DNA from: Urophycis tenuis
Taxonomy: Eukaryota > Chordata > Actinopteri > Gadiformes > Phycidae
DNA length: 64,000 nucleotides
Direction: 5' to 3'
Assembly: GCA_036785325.1 (NCBI GenBank)
Contig: JAXIVH010000318.1
Span: forward strand, 62,001 to 126,000
Of this stretch, positions 43,163 through 52,751 are shown piece by piece; position 1 is the first letter of the stretch; every line of letters begins with the position of its first letter. The position numbers and the translations under genes were made by a program. The notes below the pieces were generated by a model. That model was not told the DNA's origin. It searched no databases and saw only the letters and a program-made list of their open reading frames with translations.

Positions 43163-44706
43163 TTGCCCTTGTAAGCTGCCTGAGGCCACCCAGAACCGTG
43201 TGATGGTTAAACATCAAGGAATACAGTGCGACCTAGGAGGGGAAGTCCAGCTGGTGAAGCCGACTCCAGTGGGGCTAGAGGAGCCAGCAAAGGAAGAGCT
43301 GAAGGAGTGCCAAATGGATAGGATATGTCTTACCAATACCCATACTTTGAGCCAGTTTGCTGGTTGGACTACTGAACAGTTGATAGAGGCACAGGCAGCA
43401 GACTCGCATATTGCACCTCTTTGTAAATGGTTGGAGTCTGGCGAGGGACGTCCACCATGGTCAGAGGTGGCACCTTGTAGTCCGGCCACAAAAGCCTACT
43501 GGAGTCAGTGGAACCGATTGTTTCTCAAAGATGGTGTCCTGATGAGAAGATTTTACAACATCAATGATGTTTCATTTTACCCACAGGTTGTGTTGCCACA
43601 TATCCTGCAATCAGATGTGCTAACGCAGATGCATGATGTACCTGTGGCAGGTCATTTTGGGGTGGAACGCACTCTTGCTCGCCTGCAGACTCGCTATTAC
43701 TGGTACCAAATGCGGGAGGACGTTGTTCTCTGGTGCCGAACCTGCACAAGTTGCGCTGCAAAGGCCCGGCCGCTGAAAACACCTCAGGCTCCCATGGGCA
43801 CAGTTCGAGTAGGGGCATCCATGGAGCGAGTTGCTCTGGACATTATGGGACCCCTAAATGAAACAGATCGACATAATCAGAATGTGCTGGTGGTCCAAGA
43901 CTATTTCAGCAAATGTAGAGGCATATCCTCTCCCTGATCAACGAGCCAAGACTGTGGCAGAAACCCTGACCTCCGAATGGGTGAGCCGATATGGGGCGCC
44001 ATACACTCTCCATAGTGACCAAGGCTCAAATTTCGAATCAGAAGTTTTCCAGAAGATGTTGGTCCATCAGATAGCAAGGGATGTTCTCAAGCAGTCCACT
44101 GAGAGAGCTTAAAGGCATTATGACAAGAACATTTGTCGGACCACACATAACATCGGGGATGCTGTCTGGTATCTGGTAAAGGGGACGCAACGTGTCCGGA
44201 ACAAAGTAAGGAAATTCTTACCATCGTATGAAGGACCGTACTTCGTTTTAAGCAAATTGGATGAACTGATTTACCGAATTCAGAAGAGCCCTAGAACTGA
44301 AGTAAAAGTGGTACACCATGACAAGCTGAAACCATACCATTCCCATGCTGCACTTGATGATGGCTGGGTCTTTGAGCAGGCAGCCAGCTGGAACCCCACG
44401 GAAGTGGCCATTCCGGATATTGACCTACCAACAACAGACGGAGACCTGGGACTATCCAGCCTTTTCTCCGGCGTCCATCCTGAGGAATCAAGTGGGTTGG
44501 AGCAATCAGTTGATGGCTTCACTGGTCCGTTTCCACCGTGTTCCCCACAGTCTGCACTGCCACTTGATGAAGCAAGCCCTCTTCAGGATAGTGGGGGTAG
44601 CGCGGGACCTCACAACCAAGATGTATCCAGTCCAGCACCTAGGGTTGAACGGCCTAAGAGGAGCAGGACGCGACCAGACCATCATGGGGAATGGATAGAC
44701 TATTAA
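43163..44706 (+). pseudogene. old Ty3/gypsy integrase, frameshifted and deleted
   Basis: An HHCC finger (HDVPVAGHFGVERTL ... CRTCTSCAAK, about 43631-43760) and the core start (RVALDIMGPLNE) lie in the frame from 43200. A shift near 43905 moves to AYPLPDQRAKTVAETL and LHSDQGSNFESEVF (second catalytic Asp). Shortly after, the sequence jumps to the C-terminal barrel (IGDAVWYLVKGTQ ... KFLPSYEGPYFVL, HHDKLKPYH), so the segment bearing the catalytic Glu is missing. The C-terminal tail ends at 44706. The product could not integrate DNA. Confidence 0.88.
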
Positions 44707-45264
44707 ACAGAGATGAGTATACGTGCTACTATTACGCATTGTTATTACTATGGGGTGCTGATATTTACTACTGAATATGCATTCGAATGTTAATGACGGT
44801 ATATTACTGTATTTTGTAATGGGGCTATGAAGAGTCATCCATCGTTTTAAGAGGCCAGTGTTATTGTTCTTTATTAATGCCTCGCCAACCGTAAATCAGA
44901 ATGTTATGTTATTAATGTTCTACATACTGGGGTTGGTACCTTGTTGCAATATGTAGGTTGAGTAATCAAGTCTATTTTTAGGCACCATCACCAGAATGTA
45001 TCCAGAGCTTACTGGTCATCTCGAGCCCGTATGAGCAGCCTCAGCACAGCCACCCCCCCCCCCCCCCCCCCCCGGACACTCCTCTGGGCTACCTAAATGG
45101 ACAGCTAATGGACTTATTGCTCATCTCGCAAGAGAAGTACCTACTGGTTTGTAAAAAAAAATATATATATGTATGTATGTGTTGTAAATCTGTGTAAACT
45201 ATGTACATTGCTGGTACTGGAGTGTAAATTATGTGTAGCTAATTGCCATCCAGAGTGGGGGTAG
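44707..45264. other. non-coding 3' part of the old gypsy element
   Basis: No env or other gene follows integrase. A run of about 22 C (45052-45074) interrupts this region and is a likely assembly weak point. AT repeats (ATATAT, 45165-45175) follow. A purine-rich tract lies at the end, directly before the 3' LTR. Confidence 0.6.
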
Positions 45265-45369
45265 TGTTATTAGAATAAGGGGGGTAGGTTTGTGACTGAT
45301 ATAAGTGGGGGGCTCATGGGAAGTGGGTACTTGGGTGAACGGAAACAGGAAGTGCGTGGTTGGAAAACG
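45265..45369 (+). repeat. old gypsy 3' LTR, first piece
   Basis: This matches 32054-32158 of the 5' LTR and ends at the 8-bp target GGAAAACG of the P-like element. The LTR continues at 58676-58915. Confidence 0.92.
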
Positions 45370-45599
45370 CATAGACGCAGCATTGAGCGCTACTGCCCAC
45401 TGGGCTGACGAGACGCGGGGCCGCCATCTTGGAGTGGTGATCCGCCCCCCTCAGTGTAATTCATTTGACAGGAGAAATGAACTGTCAGCGCATTTAATTA
45501 ATCTTACCTCACTGAATACCATTGATTTTCACGCGGTTTTTTGTAATACGTGTAGCTATGATAAAGGACACATGTTTTGGCGTGTTTTATTATTCATAG

Positions 45600-45858
45600 T
45601 TGGCTTAACAGTAATATAATATTATTATATGCTATAAGTGACCAGACGTCCGAGATCAAAACTGGGAACATAATCCCCGAGAAGGGGGGGGAAAAAAAGG
45701 GTCATATATATATTATTATATTCTGTCTTGACACTTGTATTGATATTTTGTATTAGCAACATTCTTTCCTTAAATTATTATGTTTACAGTGATTGTTTTA
45801 TATGTATTTTTTATGTATGTCGCTTTGCATAAAAGCATCTGCCAAATAGGCTACTTAA
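45600..45858 (+). repeat. AT-rich region ending in a teleost SINE/LINE-like tail
   Basis: Inside the P-like element, sequence near 45816-45850 reads GTCGCTTTGCATAAAAGCA then TCTGCCAAAT. This is a variant of a motif that recurs at the 3' ends of several teleost SINE and LINE families. The upstream boundary is unclear. No gene is present between 45445 and 45858. Confidence 0.4.
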
Positions 45859-45863
45859 TAAAC

Positions 45864-46641
45864 TGTTACGAACCCAAATTACGTCCAGGGGCAAGGGCAG
45901 TAACATAAATGTAAAACCCCACAGTTAAAGCCAGGAGTGAGCTTAGAACCACAGGTATGCTGAGTATCAGTGAGATAACTTAAAAGTCAGACACAAGGTT
46001 GTTGAGAGTGAAAAGGGCTAAATGCTTTTACTCTGGTTCAAGAACACAAAAGGTTTTCAACAGTTCAAAACAACCAAAAATAAGCCACTGCCAGAGGACG
46101 TGGATGTTGCCAAAATAACAAAGTATATATCCAATGGATATAAATACAAAAGTGGCAACCACCCCTTACCTAGTGTGGTTTAACAACGTTTTACCTACGT
46201 GATGCCTATGTAAAGGGGCCCCCCATCTTACCTGTCCCAAGGCAGGGCATTTACACAAAACCAAAACAAAGAAAACATGAACTAAATATCTGAGTGCTTC
46301 TTTTTCACAATCTGCTGGCTAGTGTGGCAGAGAGAGCAAAATACCAAAAGGAAGAAGAGAGCGACCATTGTTGGGCACAGCTCTTTTGTAGGACAGCAGT
46401 GAAACATGATTGGTGGAAGGTGGAACCAGGTGACGGCAGCTGACGAATGGGGTTAAGATGAGTGGAGGTGACAATTAAGAGCTCTGATAAGCCGCAGCCG
46501 AGGTGGTGAGGAGATGATTGGAATGATGAACGGATGATGGGTGGATTCAGACCTGTAGTGACTGACAGAGAGGGAGAGACAGACAGAACCAGCAGAAGAC
46601 AGAACAGTGGAACCACACACACACAATAGTGGAACGTAACA
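45864..46641 (-). repeat. Gmr1-type 3' LTR
   Basis: A direct repeat of 51618-52395. Because the element is on the minus strand this is its 3' LTR. Includes a TATATATCC/GGATATA palindrome near 46125-46140. Confidence 0.93.
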
Positions 46642-46723
46642 CGCCCACCGACAAGAACGAACTTAGTATAAGTCCGTTCAGCGCTAATCACACTGATCCA
46701 AGAAAAAAAAAATTGCAATACTT

Positions 46724-48127
46724 TTAGGCACGGGACAGTGCATCGGCTAAAACATTATCTACACCCTTCTTATGTTTTACCTCAAGGTTGTAGTTCTGGA
46801 TGACGAGGGCCCATCTCATCAACCGCTGGTTCTGGTTGTACATTCTGCTCAGAAAGGTCAATGGATTGTGGTCCGTATACACAATGACAGGAACCGGGCT
46901 ACCTCCAACATACACTTCAAAATGTTGCAAGGCCAACAATAAAGCTAGTGCTTCTTTTTCAATAGTTGAATAGTTCAGCTGTGGCTTAGTAAATTTCCTA
47001 GAGAAAAAACAGACGGGGTGATCAATTCCATCAGCATCCTCTTGAAGCAATACAGCCCCAGCCCCCAAGGCACTTGCGTCTACCTCCAATTTGAAAGGCA
47101 GGGCAAAGTCCGGGGCAGCGAGAACAGGAGCACTGCACAGTAAGGCTTTAGCATTTTCAAAGGCATGCTGGCACTCTGAGGTCCAGACAAACTGCCTCGT
47201 GGCACTAAGCAAGCTAGTTAAAGGAGCCATAACTGAGGAAAAATTACGGCAGAAGGAACGGTAGTAAGCTGCCATTCCAACAAAACGGCGTAACTCGCGT
47301 TTGCTGGTTGGGGCCGGATAATCAATAATAGCCATAACTTTACCATGAACAGGCCGTACTTTTCCCAGGCCAACTTCCTTCCCCAAGTATGTTACGGTGG
47401 CTTTCCCAAATTCACATTTAGCCAAGTTCACAGTCAAGTTGGCCGCCTTCAACCGATCAAACACCATTCTAAGGACATGGACATGTTCTGACCATGTGTC
47501 AGTATAGATGACCAGGTCATCCAAGTATGCATTGCAATGGGGAACACCAGATAACACAGTATTAAGTAACCTCTGAAAGGTTGCCGGAGCGTTTCGCATC
47601 CCAAAAGGTAACACCTCATATTGAAGAAAATCGTCAGGGGTTACAAATGCAGAAATCTCAGAAGCACGGGCTGTGAGAGGGACCTGCCAATAGCCCTTCA
47701 GCAGATCAAGCTTGCTCACAAACCGAACTGAGCCAACATTATCAATCAAGTCGTCCATTCGTGGGAGGGGATAGGAGTCAGGTACTGTGACTGCATTAAC
47801 CTTCCTAAAGTCGGTACAGAACCTAGGTGTACCATCAGATTTTGGGACCAACAAGCAAGGTGAGCTCCATGCACTTGAGCTTGGCCTAGCTAGTTTGTTG
47901 TCCAAGAGATACTGTACCTCCGTTTTCATGGCTGAACGCTTGGCTGCATTGACTCTGTATGGATGCTGCCGAATAGGTGCCGGATCACTCACTACTATGT
48001 CATGCTCGATTACTGATGTACGAGTAGGAGTGTCATTAAACAGCATTGGGTATTCAGTGATTAACTGCACAACATCAGTACATTTCTCGGTAGACAAGTG
48101 GGAAAGGTAGGAAGACAGGTTGGCCAT
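46724..48127 (-). CDS. Gmr1-type reverse transcriptase-RNase H
   Basis: The frame opens at ATG 48127 and runs 467 codons. RT has HPYRVNAAKRSAMKTEVQYL, CLLVPKSDGTPRFCTDFRKV, FVSKLDLLKGYWQVPL, EVLPFGMRNAPATFQRLL and the catalytic AYLDDLVIYT. RNase H has LEVDASALGAGAVLLQ, EKEALALLLALQHF, IVYTDHNPLTFLSRM and a final DNVLADALSR. No integrase follows; only about 80 bp separate the stop from the 3' LTR, as expected when integrase is encoded upstream. The ORF lies in a different register from the upstream integrase ORF, whose stop is 14 bp before this ATG. Expression therefore needs frameshifting or re-initiation, or one side has mutated. Confidence 0.93.
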   Translation of the reverse strand: MANLSSYLSHLSTEKCTDVVQLITEYPMLFNDTPTRTSVIEHDIVVSDPAPIRQHPYRVNAAKRSAMKTEVQYLLDNKLARPSSSAWSSPCLLVPKSDGTPRFCTDFRKVNAVTVPDSYPLPRMDDLIDNVGSVRFVSKLDLLKGYWQVPLTARASEISAFVTPDDFLQYEVLPFGMRNAPATFQRLLNTVLSGVPHCNAYLDDLVIYTDTWSEHVHVLRMVFDRLKAANLTVNLAKCEFGKATVTYLGKEVGLGKVRPVHGKVMAIIDYPAPTSKRELRRFVGMAAYYRSFCRNFSSVMAPLTSLLSATRQFVWTSECQHAFENAKALLCSAPVLAAPDFALPFKLEVDASALGAGAVLLQEDADGIDHPVCFFSRKFTKPQLNYSTIEKEALALLLALQHFEVYVGGSPVPVIVYTDHNPLTFLSRMYNQNQRLMRWALVIQNYNLEVKHKKGVDNVLADALSRA

Positions 48128-48141
48128 TATTTCCGAGTTAG

Positions 48142-50677
48142 CTAGCCTGCCACACTGCTGTGGTGCATATCTAAGCTAAGACCATCATCATCTAAAGCAG
48201 TGTTAAACACAGACACGGAGGCTACAGGTGAAATATTACTCTCAGCAGGGTCTAGAATTCTGGCATGGAACAACTTGAGCATGTTGATGTAACACACGCG
48301 GGTCTTGCGGCTACGGTCAGGAGTAGAGATCACATAGTCAGTGTCACTCAGCTTCTCCACTACTGAGTAAGGGCCGGAGAAGCGAGCAGCCAATGCAGAC
48401 CCTGGAATAGGCAGTAAAACCAATACCTGATCTCCTATACAAAAGGAACGTGCCACAGCACTCCTATCATAGTGTTTCTTCATAGTGCTCTGAGAGGCAG
48501 CAAGTGCCCCTTTAGCTAGAGAGCAAGCCTTATGCAAGCACTCTCTGAACTGACTCACATATTTCAGTATGTTTGTGGACTTAGTGAATTTTTGAGGGGA
48601 CGTGATTTGTTCTTTAAGAACCTGAAGCGGACCACGGACTGTGTGACCAAAAACCAGCTCATTTGGACTAAAACCTAGGGACTCCTGAACTGCCTCTCTC
48701 AGTGCAAATAAGGCAAAAGGTACACCCTCATCCCAATTACCACCTACTTCTAGGCAATACTTCCTCAGTACCGATTTGAGGGTCTGATGCCAGCGTTCTA
48801 GAGCCCCTTGGGACTCAGGATGGTAGGCCGATGACACTCTGTGCTCAATTCCAAGAGACCCTAGAACCTGTTTGAACACACGAGACAAAAAGTTAGTACC
48901 TTGGTCGCTTTGGACCACCTGACAAAACCCATAGGTGGAGAAAAACTTAGTCATGGCCTTCACTACTGCTTTCGCAGTAATGGTACGAAGAGGGATGGCC
49001 TCTGGATATCTAGTAGCTGTACACATGAGTGTAAGTAGATACTGGTGACCATTTCGAGACTTTGGCAATGGTCCAACACAATCAAGGATGACGTGGCTGA
49101 AAGGTTCACCCAGGACTGGAATAGGGCAGAGAGGAACCGCAGGAATGGTTTGGTTCGGTTTACCTGTGACCTGGCAGGTGTAACAGGTTTTGCAAAACCG
49201 AGCAACAGAAGTTCTTAACTTAGGCCAAAAGAAATGTTTCAACACCTTGTTGTACGTTTTGGTGACTCCTAAGTGGCCAGACCAAGGGGTCTCATGAGCT
49301 AATGACAGCACTTGGTGGCGAAAGGGGGTAGGGACAACTACCTGAGACATCACACCCCAGTCCAGGCCATCTGCAGCAGGAGATGACCATTTTCTCATGA
49401 GCAAGTCATCTTCCACATAGTAGGCTATAGATTTACTCTTAGCAGTTTCAGGTGAGACAGCCTGATCAAAACAATGATCTAGAGAGGAATCGTGTTTCTG
49501 TGCAGCAATGATCTGCTTACGAGTGACTGGCAGTTTAATGGAAGGCATATGATCTGAAAATGGTTTTACCTTCTTGTCAGTTGGGCTTTGGGGAAGCCCA
49601 TCAGTAGCAAGTGGAGTGGCCAAGATGGAGTCAGACAGGTCCACAGACTCACCCCACTTACGTGTCTGTGCTCGTGTGAGCACACAGGCAGGAAAAATAA
49701 CTGGAGTGGTCTCTAAGCCACACGGCACACCCTGTGCCTCATGGGGTTCCGGATGTTCCGTAACCTCTAACACAGGATACACCTTGTCACCTGCAATGTC
49801 GTTTCCCATAATAAAGTCTATGCCTGGAACAGGCAGTGCAGGGCGTACAGCTACCTTGAAACAGCCAGAAACCAGTTTTGTGTCAAGTAGCACACGGTGG
49901 AGTGGAACGTTAATGAAACTCATATCAATTCCCTGAGCAATGCTGTATGCACCCGAAAATGATGCATCGGACAGAGGCAAAACATCAGTCAACAGGAAAG
50001 ACTGGGCTGCCCCAGTGTCTCTCAGGATACGAATGGTCTTTTTAGTACAGGGCTCACCAACCAGAGACACCATGCCGTCAAATGTGAACGGCTTGAAACC
50101 ATCACTGCAATTAGACATAGGGCTGATGGGGCCCTGCTGCGCACAAACTGTTCTAACAAAACCAACAGGTTTCGGACCAGGGGGCTTAGAGGAATCAGAG
50201 TTCTTCCTTTTTAATTGAAAACAGTCCTCCAAAACATGACCTTTTTTGTGGCAGTAGTAGCATTCTCTCTCATCCTTAGAACGAACTAGGGGACGGTTGT
50301 TACCTGGACGGACACCAGACGGGGGAGAACCCTGTCGGCGGGGTGTCGGTGGGCGTGTCACAAACACTTCCTTATGGGTCAACATGTACTCATCAGCAAA
50401 TACAGCTGCCTCACTAAGGAGAGAAACCTTCTTCTCGTTCAAGTAAACAACGCATCGATCGGGAGAAGATTTTTTAAAGTCTTCAAGCAAGACTAGCTCT
50501 CGCAGTGATGCAAAGTCATTGACCTTGCTGGCCATACACCACTTGTCAAACAAAGCTCCCTTCTCTCTGGCAAACTCGACAAAAGTTTGCATGGAACCCT
50601 TTTTAAAGTTTCTGAACTGTTGCCGGTATGCCTCTGGAACTAGTTCATAAGCACGGAGTACTGCAGCTTTACACAGG
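48142..50677 (-). CDS. Gmr1-type gag C-terminus, protease and integrase
   Basis: This is the open frame after the gag nonsense codon; its first ATG is at 50592. It encodes the rest of the capsid region, a CCHC knuckle (CYYCHKKGHVLEDC) and a protease with IRILRDTGAAQSFLL. Integrase follows: an HHCC finger (HETPWSGHLG ... CKTCYTC) and a core with VILDCVGPLP, VQSDQGTNFLS and ESQGALERWHQTLKS carrying the Asp, Asp and Glu positions. A C-terminal barrel (FCIGDQVLVLLPIPG, FSGPYSVVEKLSDTDY) ends it. Integrase encoded directly after protease and ahead of RT is the diagnostic feature. Confidence 0.93.
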
Positions 50678-51498
50678 TCTTAATCAAGGCTTTCTACCAG
50701 AGGTAAGGATGCAATTACATGTTGTGCTCTACCAGTTAACTTGCACTGTAGTAAGGCAGACCAGTCCTGCTTTGGCCAATTTAACATGACGGCAAGGCGT
50801 TCAAATGTTTGAAAAAATGCATCTACCTCCGATTCACGAAATGGAGGGAGCTCTATGTGCCTCAACAGATCAGCTTTATGGCCCTGTAGTGCTGGAGAAG
50901 TGGTGGCTGGAGATGAGGAGGTACCTGAGGTGGAAGCAGACGCGGCCATGGTTGCAGGAGAGACCGCAGCAGGAAAAGTGGCTCCTGCCACAGGTTGTGT
51001 AGCAACAGACTCTAGCTCCAGTTTGCGCAGCCGTGTGGCTTGCTCCAACTGAAACTCCAGCTCGAGCCTGCGCATAGCAAGCTGATGCTCGTGCTCAGCC
51101 CTCTGAGCTCTCTCTCTTTCGGCCGTTTCGCGTTTTTCCCTCCCCATGCGGTCTTCCTGCTCTCGGTTCAGCCGGGCAAGACGCATTTTCAGCTTCACCT
51201 CATCCAATGACCCTGTCGGGGTCGGTGTGAAGGACATTGCCTCCCCCTTTTGCGAGAGTGAAGGTGGGCCCCCAATCTCCAATGTTTCAGAGAGGGCTCT
51301 ACCAGACAGCCCCACCTCCAGAGAAGGGCCCAACACACTATGTTTTACCAGACCCTCCAACACCACAGGTTTAATTTCTCTTTTTAATTTAAAATCACCA
51401 AGGTCAATGCCATAATGTTCGGCTATCAAGATTAAGTCCCCCTTGCGACATGCCTCAAAAACAGTTTGCGATGGGTTTGAAACAAAACTCGGACACAT
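50678..51498 (-). pseudogene. Gmr1-type gag N-terminus, ended by one nonsense codon
   Basis: From ATG 51498 the protein starts MCPSFVSNPSQTVFEACRKG, has a Leu/Lys-rich domain, a long charged coiled coil (NREQEDRMGREKRETAERER) and an Ala/Ser/Thr linker. The capsid-like part reads PPFRESEVDAFFQTFERLAV and LLQCKLTGRAQHVIASLP. A TAA at about 50680-50682 stops it, and the same frame stays open to 48142, so this is a single point lesion in an otherwise continuous gag-protease-integrase frame. Confidence 0.88.
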
Positions 51499-51595
51499 CA
51501 AACCCCGAAGCCATAGTGCCGCAGTCCCTACCGTTTGAAGCTAACAGATCTATATGCAAACACAATATTTAGCGTATCCCACAATGCTCAACGTT

Positions 51596-51613
51596 ATCCC
51601 GGACGAGCCCCCA
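51596..51613 (-). promoter_or_regulatory. tRNA-Pro primer binding site of the Gmr1-type element
   Basis: On the minus strand TGGGGGCTCGTCCGGGAT lies four bases inside the 5' LTR. It is the same 18-mer as the PBS of the old gypsy element at 32398-32415, complementary to the tRNA-Pro 3' end. Confidence 0.92.
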
Positions 51614-51617
51614 ATTA

Positions 51618-52395
51618 TGTTACGAACCCAAATTACGTCCAGGGGCAAGGGCAGTAACATAAATGTAAAACCCCACAGTTAAAGCCAGGAGTGAGCTTAG
51701 AACCACAGGTATGCTGAGTATCAGTGAGATAACTTAAAAGTCAGACACAAGGTTGTTGAGAGTGAAAAGGGCTAAATGCTTTTACTCTGGTTCAAGAACA
51801 CAAAAGGTTTTCAACAGTTCAAAACAACCAAAAATAAGCCACTGCCAGAGGACGTGGATGTTGCCAAAATAACAAAGTATATATCCAATGGATATAAATA
51901 CAAAAGGGGCAACCACCCCTTACCTAGTGTGGTTTAACAACGTTTTACCTACGTGATGCCTATGTAAAGGGGCCCCCCATCTTACCTGTCCCAAGGCAGG
52001 GCATTTACACAAAACCAAAACAAAGAAAACATGAACTAAATATCTGAGTGCTTCTTTTTCACAATCTGCTGGCTAGTGTGGCAGAGAGAGCAAAATACCA
52101 AAAGGAAGAAGAGAGCGACCATTGTTGGGCACAGCTCTTTTGTAGGACAGCAGTGAAACATGATTGGTGGAAGGTGGAACCAGGTGACGGCAGCTGACGA
52201 ATGGGGTTAAGATGAGTGGAGGTGACAATTAAGAGCTCTGATAAGCCGCAGCCGAGGTGGTGAGGAGATGATTGGAATGATGAACGGATGATGGGTGGAT
52301 TCAGACCTGTAGTGACTGACAGAGAGGGAGAGACAGACAGAACCAGCAGAAGACAGAACAGTGGAACCACACACACACAATAGTGGAACGTAACA
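51618..52395 (-). repeat. Gmr1-type 5' LTR
   Basis: A direct repeat of 45864-46641, beginning TGTTACGAACCC on the plus strand. It is adjacent to the primer site on its inner side. Confidence 0.93.
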
Positions 52396-52751
52396 TAAAC
52401 ATAACATATATAAACACCTGAACGTTTTCATATCAGCTAAAACCACCAATCTGTTTCACTGGATTCAGAATTAGAGTTGTTCCGATTCCGATACCAGTAT
52501 CGGAAATGTCTCCGATACTGCCGAAAATGCTGGTATCGGTATCGGCGAGTACCAGAGTCCAGGGACCGATCCGATACCACGTACTACTAGTTAGCACCAT
52601 TAGCACCATTAGCACTGACACAGTTCTTCTTCGCCACTCTTAAAACAGTTGCGCTGTGCTGCCATCTGCAGCCTGCTATTTTAGAGGGGCGAAGAAGAAT
52701 TGATCACCTGACACCTGTTAATCAAGGAGCTATACAGTCTATGGTGTTATC

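Larger units (their letters stand above)
45864..52395 (-). mobile_element. Gmr1-type Ty3/gypsy retrotransposon (integrase before RT)
   Basis: Identical-length 778-bp LTRs lie at 45864-46641 and 51618-52395 (TGTTACGAACCC ... GGAACGTAACA on the plus strand), with TSD TAAAC at 45859-45863 and 52396-52400. The element reads on the minus strand. Domain order is gag, protease, integrase, then RT and RNase H: the Ty1/copia-like order in a Ty3/gypsy element that defines the Gmr1 group first recognised in cod. LTRs differ by very few bases by eye (for example AAAAGTGG and AAAAGGGG), so it is recent. One nonsense codon and a frame break between integrase and RT are the only coding lesions seen. Confidence 0.93.

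Noticed and set aside
44707..45264. An env gene after integrase in the old gypsy element
   Set aside because: Only short open frames are present, with no signal peptide or membrane segment of the expected kind.
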